In this document: positions 1-11,038 of the stretch, piece after piece
Layout: every line of letters begins with the position of its first letter
Numbering within the stretch: the first letter of the stretch is position 1
Source: Gnetum montanum
Lineage: Eukaryota > Streptophyta > Gnetopsida > Gnetales > Gnetaceae
Assembly (NCBI GenBank): GCA_015680685.1
Contig: MNCI01029492.1
Coordinates: 1,388,599-1,452,598, forward strand
Reading direction: 5' to 3'
DNA: 64,000 bases
The notes under the pieces: model-generated
What the model saw: the letters and a program-made list of their open reading frames with translations, nothing else
Told to the model about the DNA's origin: nothing
Database searches by the model: none
Program-made: the position numbers and the translations under genes

Positions 1-766
1 TCTAGGTTTGCCTATAAATATAGCACTTAGGTGCATGGTTGAAGGGGATGTAGAGTTTTAGTTTTAGTTCTCAATTTTTGTTAGTCTTTCTTAGAGTTCT
101 ATTATTTCTAGTGCATGCCTGCAGTGTGATGTTTGTAATTATACAACACCTCTGTTTAAGTGTGGCATACTTGGACACGTTACATGACTGGCAATAAAGA
201 TCAAGATTACTTCCATCATTACAGCATCCACTTAGATTATTATTGCTTTTCATTATTAATTATTTACTATTTTCTTTAGCTAACATTTCCATCAATTGCT
301 ATTTACTATTCCTATCATTAAGCGGAATGCATACACCTTAATCACAAGTGTTTAAGTGTAGATACTTGGTAATCTAGTAGTGTATTGTTTGGCACACCAA
401 ATGACATATGCTTGGTAATCCTAGAAGTAGTCTCACAAAGTCCAAGATGTATATGGATGATTAAGAGGGAATACTCATCACACATAGGCTAGTTTAGAAC
501 TTGTTTTCCATTTTTCATTAGCTTAATTAATTTACCTCTTTATCATCACTAGGAGTAGCATAGAATTAGACAACATCATATGCCTCACTTTGGACTAAAC
601 CATATGTGAGAAAGCTACCACTAGTCTAAGTGGAAAGATAGCGAACTATGATCAAAGCATAACAATCTAGATATCACAACTAGTCCCATCCATGGAATTC
701 AACCAGATGGTGTGTGAATGGTTGTGATTTGTATGGTTGGGTGTAGGGGTACCTCATTGTTCATCA
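1..766 (+). repeat. Partial 5' LTR of Athila-like element B
   Basis: The left end lies outside the window. A TATA-like box (cctataaatatag) sits at about 10-22 and an AATAAAGATC polyadenylation-type block near 195. The TTGGTAATC blocks near 370 and 412 recur in the other LTRs of this family. The LTR ends GTAGGGGTACCTCATTGTTCATCA, matching the 3' ends of the LTRs at 20848-21698 and 27704, and is followed directly by a primer-binding site. Its R/U5 part looks closer to the LTR at 46875-47765 than to the one at 20848-21698, so its true partner LTR is uncertain. Confidence 0.8.
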
Positions 767-767
767 T

Positions 768-785
768 TGGCACCATTGCCAAGGA
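768..785 (+). promoter_or_regulatory. Primer-binding site, tRNA-Asp type, element B
   Basis: TGGCACCATTGCCAAGGA lies two bases after the LTR end. It matches the better preserved site of the antisense element (TGGCGCCGTTGCTGGGGA, minus strand at 44505-44522) apart from one C/T and four G-to-A changes. That sequence is complementary to the 3' end of plant tRNA-Asp, the primer known for Athila-type elements. Confidence 0.7.
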
Positions 786-891
786 TGGTGCTAGTTATCT
801 AGATTAGCTATATTATACAAAATTGTTGTAAAGATATTAATGATATCTCGTTCAAAAAATATTAGCTCACACACACCATAAACCAACAACA

Positions 892-918
892 ATGTCTCTC
901 TTACACAGAAGTGATTAT
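892..918 (+). pseudogene. First codons of element B gag, interrupted by chromovirus E
   Basis: An ATG at 892 follows a leader of about 105 bases after the primer site. Nine codons later the frame is broken by the insertion of element E. The frame resumes at 11044 if E and one 5-base target duplicate are disregarded, which supports this as the gag start. Confidence 0.5.
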
Positions 919-3698
919 TGTTACACCCCACCCACAGTTAGTAGGTATGGTCATACGCTTATGATTTAGACATTACATGTGGAGTCTTGGTGGATTTTCG
1001 GGGACAAGTTAATGTATTTTATATGTTATGAGGCTCATTTTTATGTTATGATTATGATGTCTTTGCATGCTAAACTAATGTGATTATGTACACTAGCCCT
1101 ATATGATGTGTTAGACAAGTGATGTTGTTGGTAGGGGTGTTGGATTGGGGTACAAGAGCACTGATTTGGTATGTTTCTATGCTTTATGTGTGATTTTGGT
1201 ATGTAGGCACTTGTACTATAGCACTATCTTGTGTGATGTTTGGGCACGGTTTTGGCATGTGAATGTGTAGAGTTTATGATAAAGATCTCATAGGTTTAGA
1301 TGGATTTTGATTTGGAGTCCCAGTGTGTCTATTTTGCAGGTTTCAAGTTTATGGTATTAGTTGCAGAAATGGAAAATGAGAATAACTTATGAAAATCGTT
1401 TTGGGAAAAAAATAATAAAGAGTTTAAATGAAAAAAAAAGAAAAGAAAAAAGAAAAGTAGCTCATGTGATGTCAGGAGCACATTTTTAGTTTCTTTTATT
1501 TTAATCTACACATAGGTTTTATGTTGATTTTTTACCCCAACATTTCCATTATTTTTTTTTTGTTCTTTTCCTAGTGCCGCCTCCTAGAAGCATAAAGCAA
1601 TGTGGCCAAAATCATGTTTTTTTATTTTTACCTTAATACAAGACACAATTGCCCTTGTTTTCACTACCATGCTTGGGTTTTTGTTTCTATTTTCCTTTAT
1701 TTCTCTGTTCCAGAAACTGAAAAAGCATAGGAGTTTGTTTTTTTTTCTCGTTTTTCTTTATGCTCTCTTCTTTTTTTGGATTCTAAACCTTGTATATGCT
1801 TTTTTCTTACTATGAACTTGGATTTAGGATTGCTGTGGTCATATCTATGTAGGTGTAGAACTTGTTGGAAGCAAAATGGAGTCCTGCCAGATTTTTGAGG
1901 ATTTTCTCCTCGTTTCGGTCTTTCTACCCCAACAATTTTAATTGGTGGGTTGTCTTTAATTTTTTCCTATATTTTTGTGTTGGATTAGTGTATATGATCA
2001 TGAAATGGGGACATGTGGGGTGGTTAGCTCAAAGTATGAGCATAGGCATGTTATTTTGCATGTTTTCCAAAATTGTATAATTTTGGTTACAAATTTTTTA
2101 TTAGCATCTATGGGATGTATGGGCTGATGTGGACTTGTGGAATATGATATATGGTGTTGATGAGCTTTGTATGATTAGTATATGCTATTTGTGGGGTCTA
2201 TTGGGGCATGAGCATTTTTGGGCATTCCAAATATTATTTAAATACTATTTTATTAATCAAACTTTGAATGCACATAACTTTACTTCTAGAAGTCTGATTT
2301 AGGTAAACTTAGTATCGTTTGGATTGGTGTGGAAAGCACTTTCTAATCATGGGATTAGTTTTCTCTTTGTGCATAAATCATTTTGAAGGTTATTCTAGTG
2401 GTCATTTTTATAGAAATACGTGTCTTTTGAGGAACATCGTATTATTTTGTCATATTGAGGTCTTCATGTTATTTTGTTGCATCATGATATTGTTTTCCGG
2501 GAATGACTGTAATCGTTAGGGGTGGAGATGTGTAGTTATGTTGTTTGGGTATGTGGTGCTTATGACCTATGTTGGCTTAAGCTAGTTGAATTGTGTATAT
2601 GTTTTTGCAATGACACTTGTGACGATCATTGGCAAGTGGTGCTAGCATGAGGGTGTTGACTGGTTGATGATGAGGCACCCTAGAGGTAGTATGGATTGAC
2701 CCCCATTATGATGCATTGGTGAGGCTCCTATCTCAAGCCTCATCTTGAGAGTGGGACAGCATAGGTGTGTTCATCCCTATGGTTGGTCCGTGGCATAGGT
2801 TTGTCCATCCCTATCACCAGTCCTCCAGAAGACTAGTGGTTGCAAGTCATAGGTTGACGGGCCCTAGCACTGGTTGGATAAATAAAGAATAATAAAAGAC
2901 TTACAAGTAATGGCTATTATGAGTACTCATGACAACGTTTCACATGCTACACTGAGTGCAAATATGCTAGTAGCCACGTGGGCTATGTATGTGATAGTAT
3001 TGTTTTGTGAGTCATAATGTTGAGACTAGGTGTTCTATTTGGATTATGATTGTGTGGATCATGGACTATTTCTAGTATATCATGGGCATGATAGATGATG
3101 TTGGATCGTGGCTTTGTCTATGCTTGTATGATCATATGTTAGCTTTATGGTTGATATGGTGTGTGTTGTTTTGAGCATGCATGAGACTAATGGTATTGCA
3201 AGTTACCTTGTACCCCACTCCTCTCCTCTAGTGCAGCACTTGTCAACCATCTAACAAGGGAAGTGTAAAGGCTTCCCACTTAATTGTGTACTGACTTTAT
3301 TTCATTATAGGTGAAAGGCATAGGAGCATAGACAAGCATGGAGAGGAAGGGTAGAGGAGGGGAAAATCTTCTATGCTTGGTTGATGTATATTTTCATGTA
3401 CAATAGTGTGGACTAGATACCCTTGTATGGAACTCTCTATACTCTTCTTTATATGATGACGAGGTTATGTGTTTTCTATATTTTTGCAGAGCAATGTATA
3501 GTTTGGTTTATGTAGAGACGTGCATTTCTATGATGTGATATGTATGTTTCATTTTTGGTATGGTAGGAAAGTTTTGTACTGTTTGAATTTTCTTATTACC
3601 ATGTATTCTACACATTATTAGTTCTAGTTGTCATGCTTTCGTGCTAAGATTACTTGATCCTAGGCATCACCCTACCCTTGCTAGGGCTGGGTGTTACA
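919..3698 (+). repeat. 5' LTR of chromovirus E
   Basis: The 2780-base terminal repeat is collinear with 8242-11038. Landmarks shared by both include the block gattggggtacaagagca (about 1143 and 8465) and the end gggtgttaca. Short open frames inside it at 1600-1815, 1862-2080 and 2319-2519 are not conserved as proteins between the two LTRs and are regarded as chance. Confidence 0.9.
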
Positions 3699-3701
3699 TT
3701 G

Positions 3702-3713
3702 TGGTATCAAAGC
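3702..3713 (+). promoter_or_regulatory. Primer-binding site, tRNA-iMet type, element E
   Basis: TGGTATCAAAGC lies three bases after the 5' LTR. It differs by one G-to-A change from TGGTATCAGAGC, the usual initiator-tRNA-Met primer site of chromoviruses. Confidence 0.8.
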
Positions 3714-3778
3714 TAGTTTACTCCAATGTTATATGATTGTGGGGGTACTCACCTATTTGTGTAATTTCAGGTTCTAGA

Positions 3779-4812
3779 GATGTATAGTAGACATGGTCAT
3801 GGTGCTTGTGGGGCTCATAGACTAGAAGGGCCTAATGATGGACAGGAGCAACCTCCTCCAACCTCTAGTAGTGGTCCTAAAAATAGGAAATTGGAGCTTA
3901 TACACCAATTATTATAGATCCTACAACAGCATGTTGTAGCTAGTGATGCTCCTACTCTTGCTCCCACAATCAGGGAAGTGGGAAGTGGTAGTGGTAGTGG
4001 AGGCTTAGGAGAAGTAAACATGCAGCCTATCAATAGGGAACTAGTGGAGTTGTTTTAGAAATTAGGACCTTCAAAATTTGATGGCACCAAGGATCCCACT
4101 ATGGCTACAGAATGGTTGGAGGAATTACAAAAGCCTTTTGATTTGATGGTCCATTCATTAGTTCAGCAGACTCGCTTGGTAGTTTATCAATTGGTTGGTA
4201 CTACCAGGCATTGGTGGATGACTAAAGAATAAGCCAAGGGATGGACGGGTCAAGAGGTGGCATGGGATAATTTTCTAGCATCTTTTAGAGGTTGTTATAT
4301 ATCTATCCAATATGCACAAGCCAAGGAGGATGAGTTCCACCATTTGTATCAGGGTAGTTGGTCCATGGTGGAGTATGATGCTTGTTTCTCTAAGTTGAGT
4401 AGTTATGTACCCTAGATGCAGAAAAATTCTTGGGCATAGGCGAACAAGTTTGTTCAAGGCTTGAGACCATCTTTGAAGAATCATATATTACCTCTCAAAT
4501 TAACTTCCTATGATGAAGCTAGAGTAGTAGCCATGGATTTAGAGAGGAGTCAACGGGAAGATACAGCATGTAGAGAGATGCAACAGGGGTAGAAGAGAGG
4601 ATCGACATTTGGAGAGAGGCCTAGCCCCTCCAAGCAAGCTTGTGGCCATGGAAGAGAGCATCCAACACCTGCTCATGGTGCTACTATTGGAGTTGATCGT
4701 GGAGCTATTGTTTGTTATAGATGTGGGCAACTTGGTGATCTACAAAGGGATTGCCAGAACTATTTTGCATGTGGGTAGCCAGGGCATCAGGCTTAGAAGT
4801 GTCCAAAGTAGG
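3779..4812 (+). pseudogene. Chromovirus E gag
   Basis: The frame opening with ATG at 3779 encodes a low-complexity N-terminus, then a retrotransposon gag core with the block KFDGTKDPTMATEWLEELQK near 4072. Two zinc knuckles follow. The first, CYRCGQLGDLQRDC near 4714-4755, has Asp where the knuckle histidine is expected. The second, near 4768-4800, is broken by stops. Several TAG/TAA stops interrupt the frame. In the living family gag forms the particle and binds the element RNA. This copy cannot make it. Confidence 0.8.
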
Positions 4813-4921
4813 TAAGTAGTAGTGGAGGAGGCAAGGGCTGAGGATAGCAACCTCCAGTTCAAGGTGGATGGGAAGCACCAGTCACTCAACCCGAAGAAGG
4901 GGACCAGAGGACTCTAGGATG

Positions 4922-5246
4922 GGTGTATGCCTTAATAGACCAACCTTTGGATGTGCAACTAAACATAGTGATGGAGATGGAAGGTATGATTTTGGGCCCT
5001 GCTATGATAATGTTATTTGATTTTGGTCCTAGCCATTCTTTCATAGATCCTACGATTGCACATCATGTAGCTCTTGTGTGTTATTTTCTTTCTCCTAGGT
5101 TGATAGTATCTTCTGTTGGGGGTCATGAAATTCGAGTTGATCAAGTGTGTAGAAATGTACCAATAGAATTAGAAGGTGTGGAATGGGTTAGTGATTTACA
5201 TGTTATGGATCTTGGTGTATATGATGTTATTTTAGGGATGGATTGA
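4922..5246 (+). pseudogene. Chromovirus E aspartic protease
   Basis: The frame is open for about 107 codons. The active-site region reads LFDFGPSHSFI where the family has LFDSGATHSFI, so the catalytic DSG is now DFG. The C-terminal block DVILGMD is well preserved and is followed by a stop. The protease normally matures the gag-pol polyprotein. Here the catalytic triplet is altered and the downstream frame is broken. Confidence 0.75.
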
Positions 5247-5429
5247 TTGTTGTAGTTGAATGCTAGTTTGGATTGTCAGAAAAAGCTCCTATGCTTACAA
5301 TCAGTTGATGGTACTCCCATTGAGGTACAAACTCATCTGAGGACTATGCACCTAGATTTAGTCACCTCTCAAATGTACTGTAGGATGCTTTAAAAAGGGC
5401 ACGCATGCTTTGTGAGTACCATTTATAAA

Positions 5430-6400
5430 ATGGATAGGATGGAGATAGATCAAATTCTTATGATTCATGAATTCCCTAATGTATTTTAGTTCTAATTACC
5501 AGGTTTTCCACCTAGGCAAGAGATTGAGTTTGAGATCGAACTTAAACCTAGTATAGAGACTATTTCAAAGGCTCCACATAGGATGTCTTCTATAGAGCTA
5601 GCAAAGCTAAAGATTTAGCTACAAGAATTGTTGGATATAGGCCTTATTCACCCCAGTGTATCATTGTGGGGTGCACTAGTGCTATTAGTTAAAAAGAAGG
5701 ATGGGGGTTTGTGGTTATGCATAGATTACAGGAAATTAAACCAAGTGACTTTGAAAAATAGATATCCTCTACCTCACAGTGATACTTGTTGGATCAACTT
5801 TGGGCAGCTCATGTATTCTCAAAGATTGATCTCAGGTTTGGGTATCATCAAGTGTGGGTTTGTGAATAGGATGTGTCAAAGATAGCATTTAGAACATGAT
5901 ATGGCCACTATGAGTTTTTGGTGTTACCCTTTGGGTTGACAAATGCACCAACAATTTTCATGCACCTCATGAATAGTGTGTTGCATCCATTCCTAGATTG
6001 TTTTGTGATTGCGTTTATTGATGATATCTTAGTATACTCTCCCAATGAGCAAGTGCATGCAGAGCACTTGCAAATGGTTTTACAAACTCTAAGGGAGCAC
6101 CAACTGTATGCTCAACGATCTAAATGTTCATTTTGGTAATCAAAGATTCAATTCTTAGGACATGTAGTGTCAGGAGTTGGTATCTCTATGGATCCTACGA
6201 AGATTGCATTTGTTCACGATTAGCCTATGCCACACTCAGTGGTGGAGGTATGAAGCTTCTTGGAGTTAGTAGGATATTACTAGAGGTTTGTAGAACATTT
6301 CTCTTGCATAGAATCTCCTTTGACTTGACTATTGAGGAAGGAGGCTATCTTTACTTAGGGATCAACTTGTCAGGCTACATTTGAGGAGTTGAAGCATAGA
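5430..6400 (+). pseudogene. Chromovirus E reverse transcriptase
   Basis: Recognisable RT blocks in order are the polybasic/VKKKDG block with [11 protein letters not shown] near 5690-5760, [10 protein letters not shown] near 5921-5950, and the catalytic [10 protein letters not shown] near 6016-6045, where the DD pair survives. Stops and frameshifts separate the blocks, for example between 5885 and 5918 and after 6139. The function of the family is copying element RNA into DNA. This copy is dead. Confidence 0.85.
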
Positions 6401-6800
6401 TTGGTGACTACTCCTGTGCTAATATCTCCTACACCAAGACATCCATATGATGTTAGTACTGATGATTCAAGGGATGGATTTGGTTGTGTGCTGATGCATG
6501 ATGGATAGGTTGTGGCTTATGCATCCTGTCAATTGAGGCCACATGAAATGAGATATCCCGTGCATGATCTAGAATTGGGTGTTGTGATCTTTTCCTTGAA
6601 GATTTGGTGGCATTATCTATATGAAGAGCAAGTGACTATTTGGACTAATCATAACAGCCTCCAATATCTTATGATTCAACCATAGTTAAACCTGCAACAA
6701 CGTAGATGGGTGGAGCTACTTATTGATTTTGATTTTACTATTAAATATAGGCCTGGAAAGGCTAACAAAGTAGCAAATGCATTAAGTAGGATGGCAAGTA
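6401..6800 (+). pseudogene. Chromovirus E RNase H
   Basis: After RT the frame includes LISPTPRHPYDVSTDD, the block ASCQLRPHEMRYPVHDLELG, and the end block DFTIKYRPGKANKVANALSR near 6728-6790. These are characteristic of Ty3/gypsy RNase H, which removes template RNA during reverse transcription. In-frame TAG stops occur near 6508 and 6683. Confidence 0.75.
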
Positions 6801-6949
6801 AGCTTAATAGCTTGACAATCTAATTAGATTTGCAAGAGCATATACAAGAGCAACAACAACATGATCCTTGGTGTCAAGCATTGAGGCAATAGATTACCTC
6901 TGATGGACTGTTCTCTACAGATAGTCATGGAGTATTATGGAGGGATGGT

Positions 6950-7960
6950 CAAGTATGTGTTCTATAAGCTCTCCACATTCAGTTGATGGATGAGGCCCAC
7001 ATGAGGAGATACCAAATGCATCTAGGCAGTTAGAAAATATACCAAAGCTTACAATGGATGTATTGGTGGTATGTATCTCATTGTTTAATTTTCCAGCAAG
7101 TGAAGATAGAGCAACAGAGAGCTGGGGGATATTTGCATTCCCATAACATTCCTTAATGGAAATGGGATGCCATTGGTATGGATTTCATTATTGGTTTTCC
7201 ATGAGCTCATAGTGGCCATGATGCTATCTTAGTAGTTATTAATTTGTTAACAAAGTCTACCCATTTCCTTGCCACACAATCATCAGCAAGTGTTGTAAAA
7301 ATTGCATAGCTCTTTCTTGTAGAGATAGTGCAGTTGCATGGTGTGCCACAACAAATTATCAGTGATAGAGATGCTTAATTCATGTCACATTTTTGGTAGG
7401 CATTTTAAAAGGAGATGGGTACGAAGCTGAATATTAGTTTAGCATATCATCCATAAACTGATGGTCAAACTAAACGGGTGAATCAAATTCTAGAAGACAT
7501 GTTGAGAGCGTGTGTGTTGAAATATAGAGAAAGTTGGAATCAGATGATTCCATTAGCTGAATTTGCATATAGCAATAGTTATCAGAAGAGTTTGCAAGTA
7601 GCACCATATCAGATTTTATATGGTAGGCCATGTAGAAGACCTTTATGTTGGCATACCATAGAAGATCCTCAGCAGGTGAGCACTAATTTTGTGAGGTAGA
7701 ATATAGAGCATATTTGAGAGATCCAAGATAGATTAAGAGATGCACAGGATAGGTAGGCATCATATGCTAATCGACATCAAAGGCCACTAGAGTTTGCAAT
7801 CGGAGATCATGTCTTTCTTTGTGTTTGTTCTTTGAAAGGCCTTACTCGATTTGGCTGAAAAGGAAAATTGGCACCTAGATACATTGGTCCATTTTAAGTG
7901 TTACAATGGATTGGGAAAGTGGCCTATTGAATAGCATTACCTCCTCATTTGGCCCATGTC
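6950..7960 (+). pseudogene. Chromovirus E integrase
   Basis: A damaged N-terminal zinc-binding region (6985-7090) precedes the core block WDAIGMDFIIGFP near 7159, which holds the first catalytic Asp. IISDRDA near 7358 holds the second Asp and NQILEDM near 7484 the Glu. The stretch 7478-7699 is open and encodes the end of the core (AEFAYSNSYQKSLQVAPYQI). Numerous TAG stops break the rest. Integrase joins the DNA copy to the host chromosome. Confidence 0.85.
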
Positions 7961-8035
7961 CATGATGTATTTCATGTATCTATGTTATGATGTTATGTGC
8001 CTAATGAACATCATGTGATTAGCCATTCAAGGATA

Positions 8036-8218
8036 CAACTACAGTCTAATGTTAGTTATGTTGAGAAACTAGTAAAGATTGTTGATCGTATGGTGCAAAA
8101 ACTATATAGTAAAGTTGTTCCCATGGTCAAAATTTTATAGAGTAGACATAGAGCTTCAGAGGCTACTTGGGAGGTGGAGACTGAAATGCATGCAACTCAT
8201 CCTGATATCTTCCAGGAG
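8036..8218 (+). pseudogene. Chromovirus E chromodomain
   Basis: The frame through VSYVEKLVKIVDRMVQKL, then KVVPMVKIL, a TAG stop in place of the conserved Trp, then SRHRASEATWEVETEM and HPDIF, matches the CHD at the integrase C-terminus of chromoviruses. In the family it can steer integration toward marked chromatin. It ends about ten bases before the polypurine tract. The stop shows this copy is not functional. Confidence 0.8.
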
Positions 8219-8228
8219 AAAGATTATT

Positions 8229-8241
8229 AAGGAGGGGAGAG
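8229..8241 (+). promoter_or_regulatory. Polypurine tract, element E
   Basis: AAGGAGGGGAGAG lies directly before the 3' LTR start (TGTTACACC). It is the expected plus-strand DNA priming site. Confidence 0.85.
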
Positions 8242-11038
8242 TGTTACACCCCACCCAAAGTTGGAAGGTATGGTCATACGCTTATGATTTAGACATTACA
8301 TGTGGAGTCCCAGTGGGTTTTTAGGGATGAGTTAATGTATTTTATATGTTATGAGGCTCATTTTTATGTTATGATTATGATGTCCTTACATGCTTAACTA
8401 ACATGATTATATACACTAGCCCTGTATAATGTGTTAAACAGGTGATGTTGCTGACAAGGGTGCTGGATTGGGGTACAAGAGCATGGATCTGGTATGTTTC
8501 TATGCTTTATGTGTGATTTTGGTATGTAGGCACTTGTATTATAGCACTATGTTGTGTGATGTTCAAGCATGGTTTTGGCATGTGAATGTGTAGAGTGTAT
8601 GATAAGGATTTCATATGTTCAGATAGATTTTCATTTGGAGTCTTGGTGTGTTTGTTATGCAGGTTTCAAGTTTATGATATTAGTTGCAGAAACAGGAAAT
8701 GAGAACAACTTATGAAAATCATTTTGGGAAAAAAAATAATAAAGAGTTTAAATGAAAAACAAAAAGAAAAAAAAAAGAAAAGTAGCTCACGTGATGTGAG
8801 GAGTGCATTGTTAGTTTCTTTTGTTTTAACCTACACAGGTTTTATGTTGATTTTTTTCCGCCAATGTTTCCACCATTTTTTTTTCTTTTTGTTTTTTTTT
8901 GTTCTTTCCCAAGTGCTTCCACCTAGAAGCATAAAGCAACATGGCCAAAATCATATTTTTTTTTCTTTTTACCTTAATAGAAGACACCATCACCCTTGTT
9001 TTCACTACCATGCTTGGGTTTTTGTTTCTATTTCCCTTTGTTTCTCTATTATAGAAACTAAAAATGCACAGGAGTCTATTTTTTTACCGTTTTTCTTTCC
9101 ACTCTCTTCTTTTTTTGGATTCTGAGCCTTGTAGATGCTTTTTGCTTACTTTGAACTTGGATTTGGGATTGCTGCAAACATATCTACATGGGTGCAGAAC
9201 TTGTTGAGAGTGAAATAGAGTCCTACTGGATTTTTGAGGATTTTCTCCTTGTTTCGGCCTTTCTACCTAAACAATTTTAATTGGTGGGTTGTCTTTACCT
9301 TTTCCCTGTATTTTTGTGCTAGATTAGTGTATATGATCACGTGATGGGGGCATGTCGGGCGGTTAGCTCAAAGTTTAAGCATAGGCATGTTATTTTGCAT
9401 GTTTTCCAAAATTGTATGATTTTGGTTATCAATTGTTTGTTAGTATCTATGGGATGTATGGTATGATGTGGACTTGTGGAATATGATCTGTGGTGTTGAT
9501 GAGCCTCATATGATTGGTATATGCTATTTGTGGGGCCTATTAGGGCACAAGAATTTTTAGGCATTCCAAATATTATTTAAATATTATTTTATTAATCAAA
9601 ATTTGAACATGCATAACTTTGCTTCCAGAAGTCTAATTTAGGTAAACTTAGTGTCATTTGGATTGGTGTGGAAAGCACTTTCTAGGTATGGGATTAGTTT
9701 TCTCTTTAGGCATAGATCATTTTGAAGGTTATTCTAGTGGTCATTTGTATGGAAATACGTGCCTTTTGAGGAACATTGTATTGTTTTGTCATATTAAGGT
9801 CTTCATGTTATTCTGTTGCATCATGATATTATTTTTCTAGAATGACTATAACCATTAGGGGTGGAGATGTGCAGTAATGTTGTTTGGGTATGTGGTGCTT
9901 ATGACCTGTGTTGGCTTAAGCTAGCCGAACTATGTATATGTTTTTGCGACGACGATTGTGATGGTTGTTGGTAGGTGGTGTTAATATGAGGGTGTGGACC
10001 GGTTGGTGATGAGGCACCCTAGAGGTAGTATGGATTGACCCCCACTATGATGCATCGGTGAGGCTCCTATCTCAAGCCTCATCCTGAGAGTGGGAGAGCA
10101 TAGTTGTGTTCATCCCTACAGTTGGTCCATGGCATAGGTATGTTCATCCCTATTGCCAGTCCTCCAAAAGGCTAGTGCTTGTAAGTCATAGGTTGACGAA
10201 CCCTAACACCAATTGGATAAATAAATACTAATAAAAAACCTGCAGGAAATGGCTATTATGAGTACTCATGACAACATTTCACATGCTACACTAAGCACAG
10301 ATATGCTAGCATCCATGTGGGCTATGTATGTGATAGTATTGGTTTGTGAGTCATAATGTTGAGACTAGGTGTTCTATTTGGATTATGATTGTGTGGATCA
10401 TGGACTATTTCTAGTATATCATGGGCATGGTAGATGATGTCAGACCATGGCTTTGTCTATGCTTGTATGATCATATGTTAGCTTTATGGTTGATATGGTG
10501 TGTGTTGTTTTGAGCATGCATGAGATTAACAGTGTTGCAGGTTTCCTTGTACCCCACTCCTCTCCTCTATTGCAGCACTTATTGACCATCTAGTAGGGGA
10601 ACTATAAAGGCTTCCCACTCAATTGTGTACTAACTTTATTTCATTACAAGTGAAAGGCATAGGAGCCTAGACGAGCACGAAGAGGAAGGGTAGAGAAGGG
10701 GAAAAGCTTCTATGCTTGGTTGATGTATATTTTCATGTACAGTAGTGTGGACTAGATACCCTTGTATGGAACTCTCTATAATCTTATTTATATGATGATG
10801 AAGTTATGTATTTTTTGTATTTTCACAGAGCAGTGTATAGTTTGCTTTATGTAGAGATGTGCATTTTTATGACGTGATATGTATGTTTCGTTTTTGGTAT
10901 GGTAGAAAAGTTATATACTATTTGAATTTTCTTATTAGCATGTATTCTGCACATTATTGGTTCTAGTTGTCATGCTTCTGTGCTAAGATTACTTGATCCT
11001 AGGCATCACCTTGCCCTTGACTAGGGTAGGGTGTTACA
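8242..11038 (+). repeat. 3' LTR of chromovirus E
   Basis: The 2797-base repeat is collinear with 919-3698 and ends TAGGGTGTTACA. Open frames at 8712-9125 and 9658-9840 lie in LTR sequence and have no family resemblance. Confidence 0.9.

Larger units (their letters stand above)
919..11038 (+). mobile_element. Complete decayed chromovirus (Ty3/gypsy, Tekay/Del-like), element E
   Basis: It is bounded by two LTRs of about 2.8 kb that begin TGTTACACCC and end GGGTGTTACA. It has a tRNA-Met primer site, gag with zinc knuckles, protease, RT, RNase H, integrase, a C-terminal chromodomain and a polypurine tract. All coding parts carry in-frame stops, many TAG at places where Trp or Gln is expected. 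Flanking 5-mers are ATTAT (914-918) and GCTAT (11039-11043), an imperfect target duplication. By eye the LTRs differ at roughly one base in ten, so the insertion is old. The large LTRs and chromodomain fit the Tekay/Del clade (family knowledge). Confidence 0.9.

Noticed and set aside
1600-2519. Open frames in the 5' LTR of the chromovirus, rich in Phe and Leu
   Set aside because: They lie in LTR sequence, are not conserved as frames in the 3' LTR, and reflect T-rich composition.
8712-9125. 137-codon open frame in the 3' LTR of the chromovirus
   Set aside because: LTR sequence with poly-A and poly-T tracts. No family resemblance and no matching frame in the other LTR.
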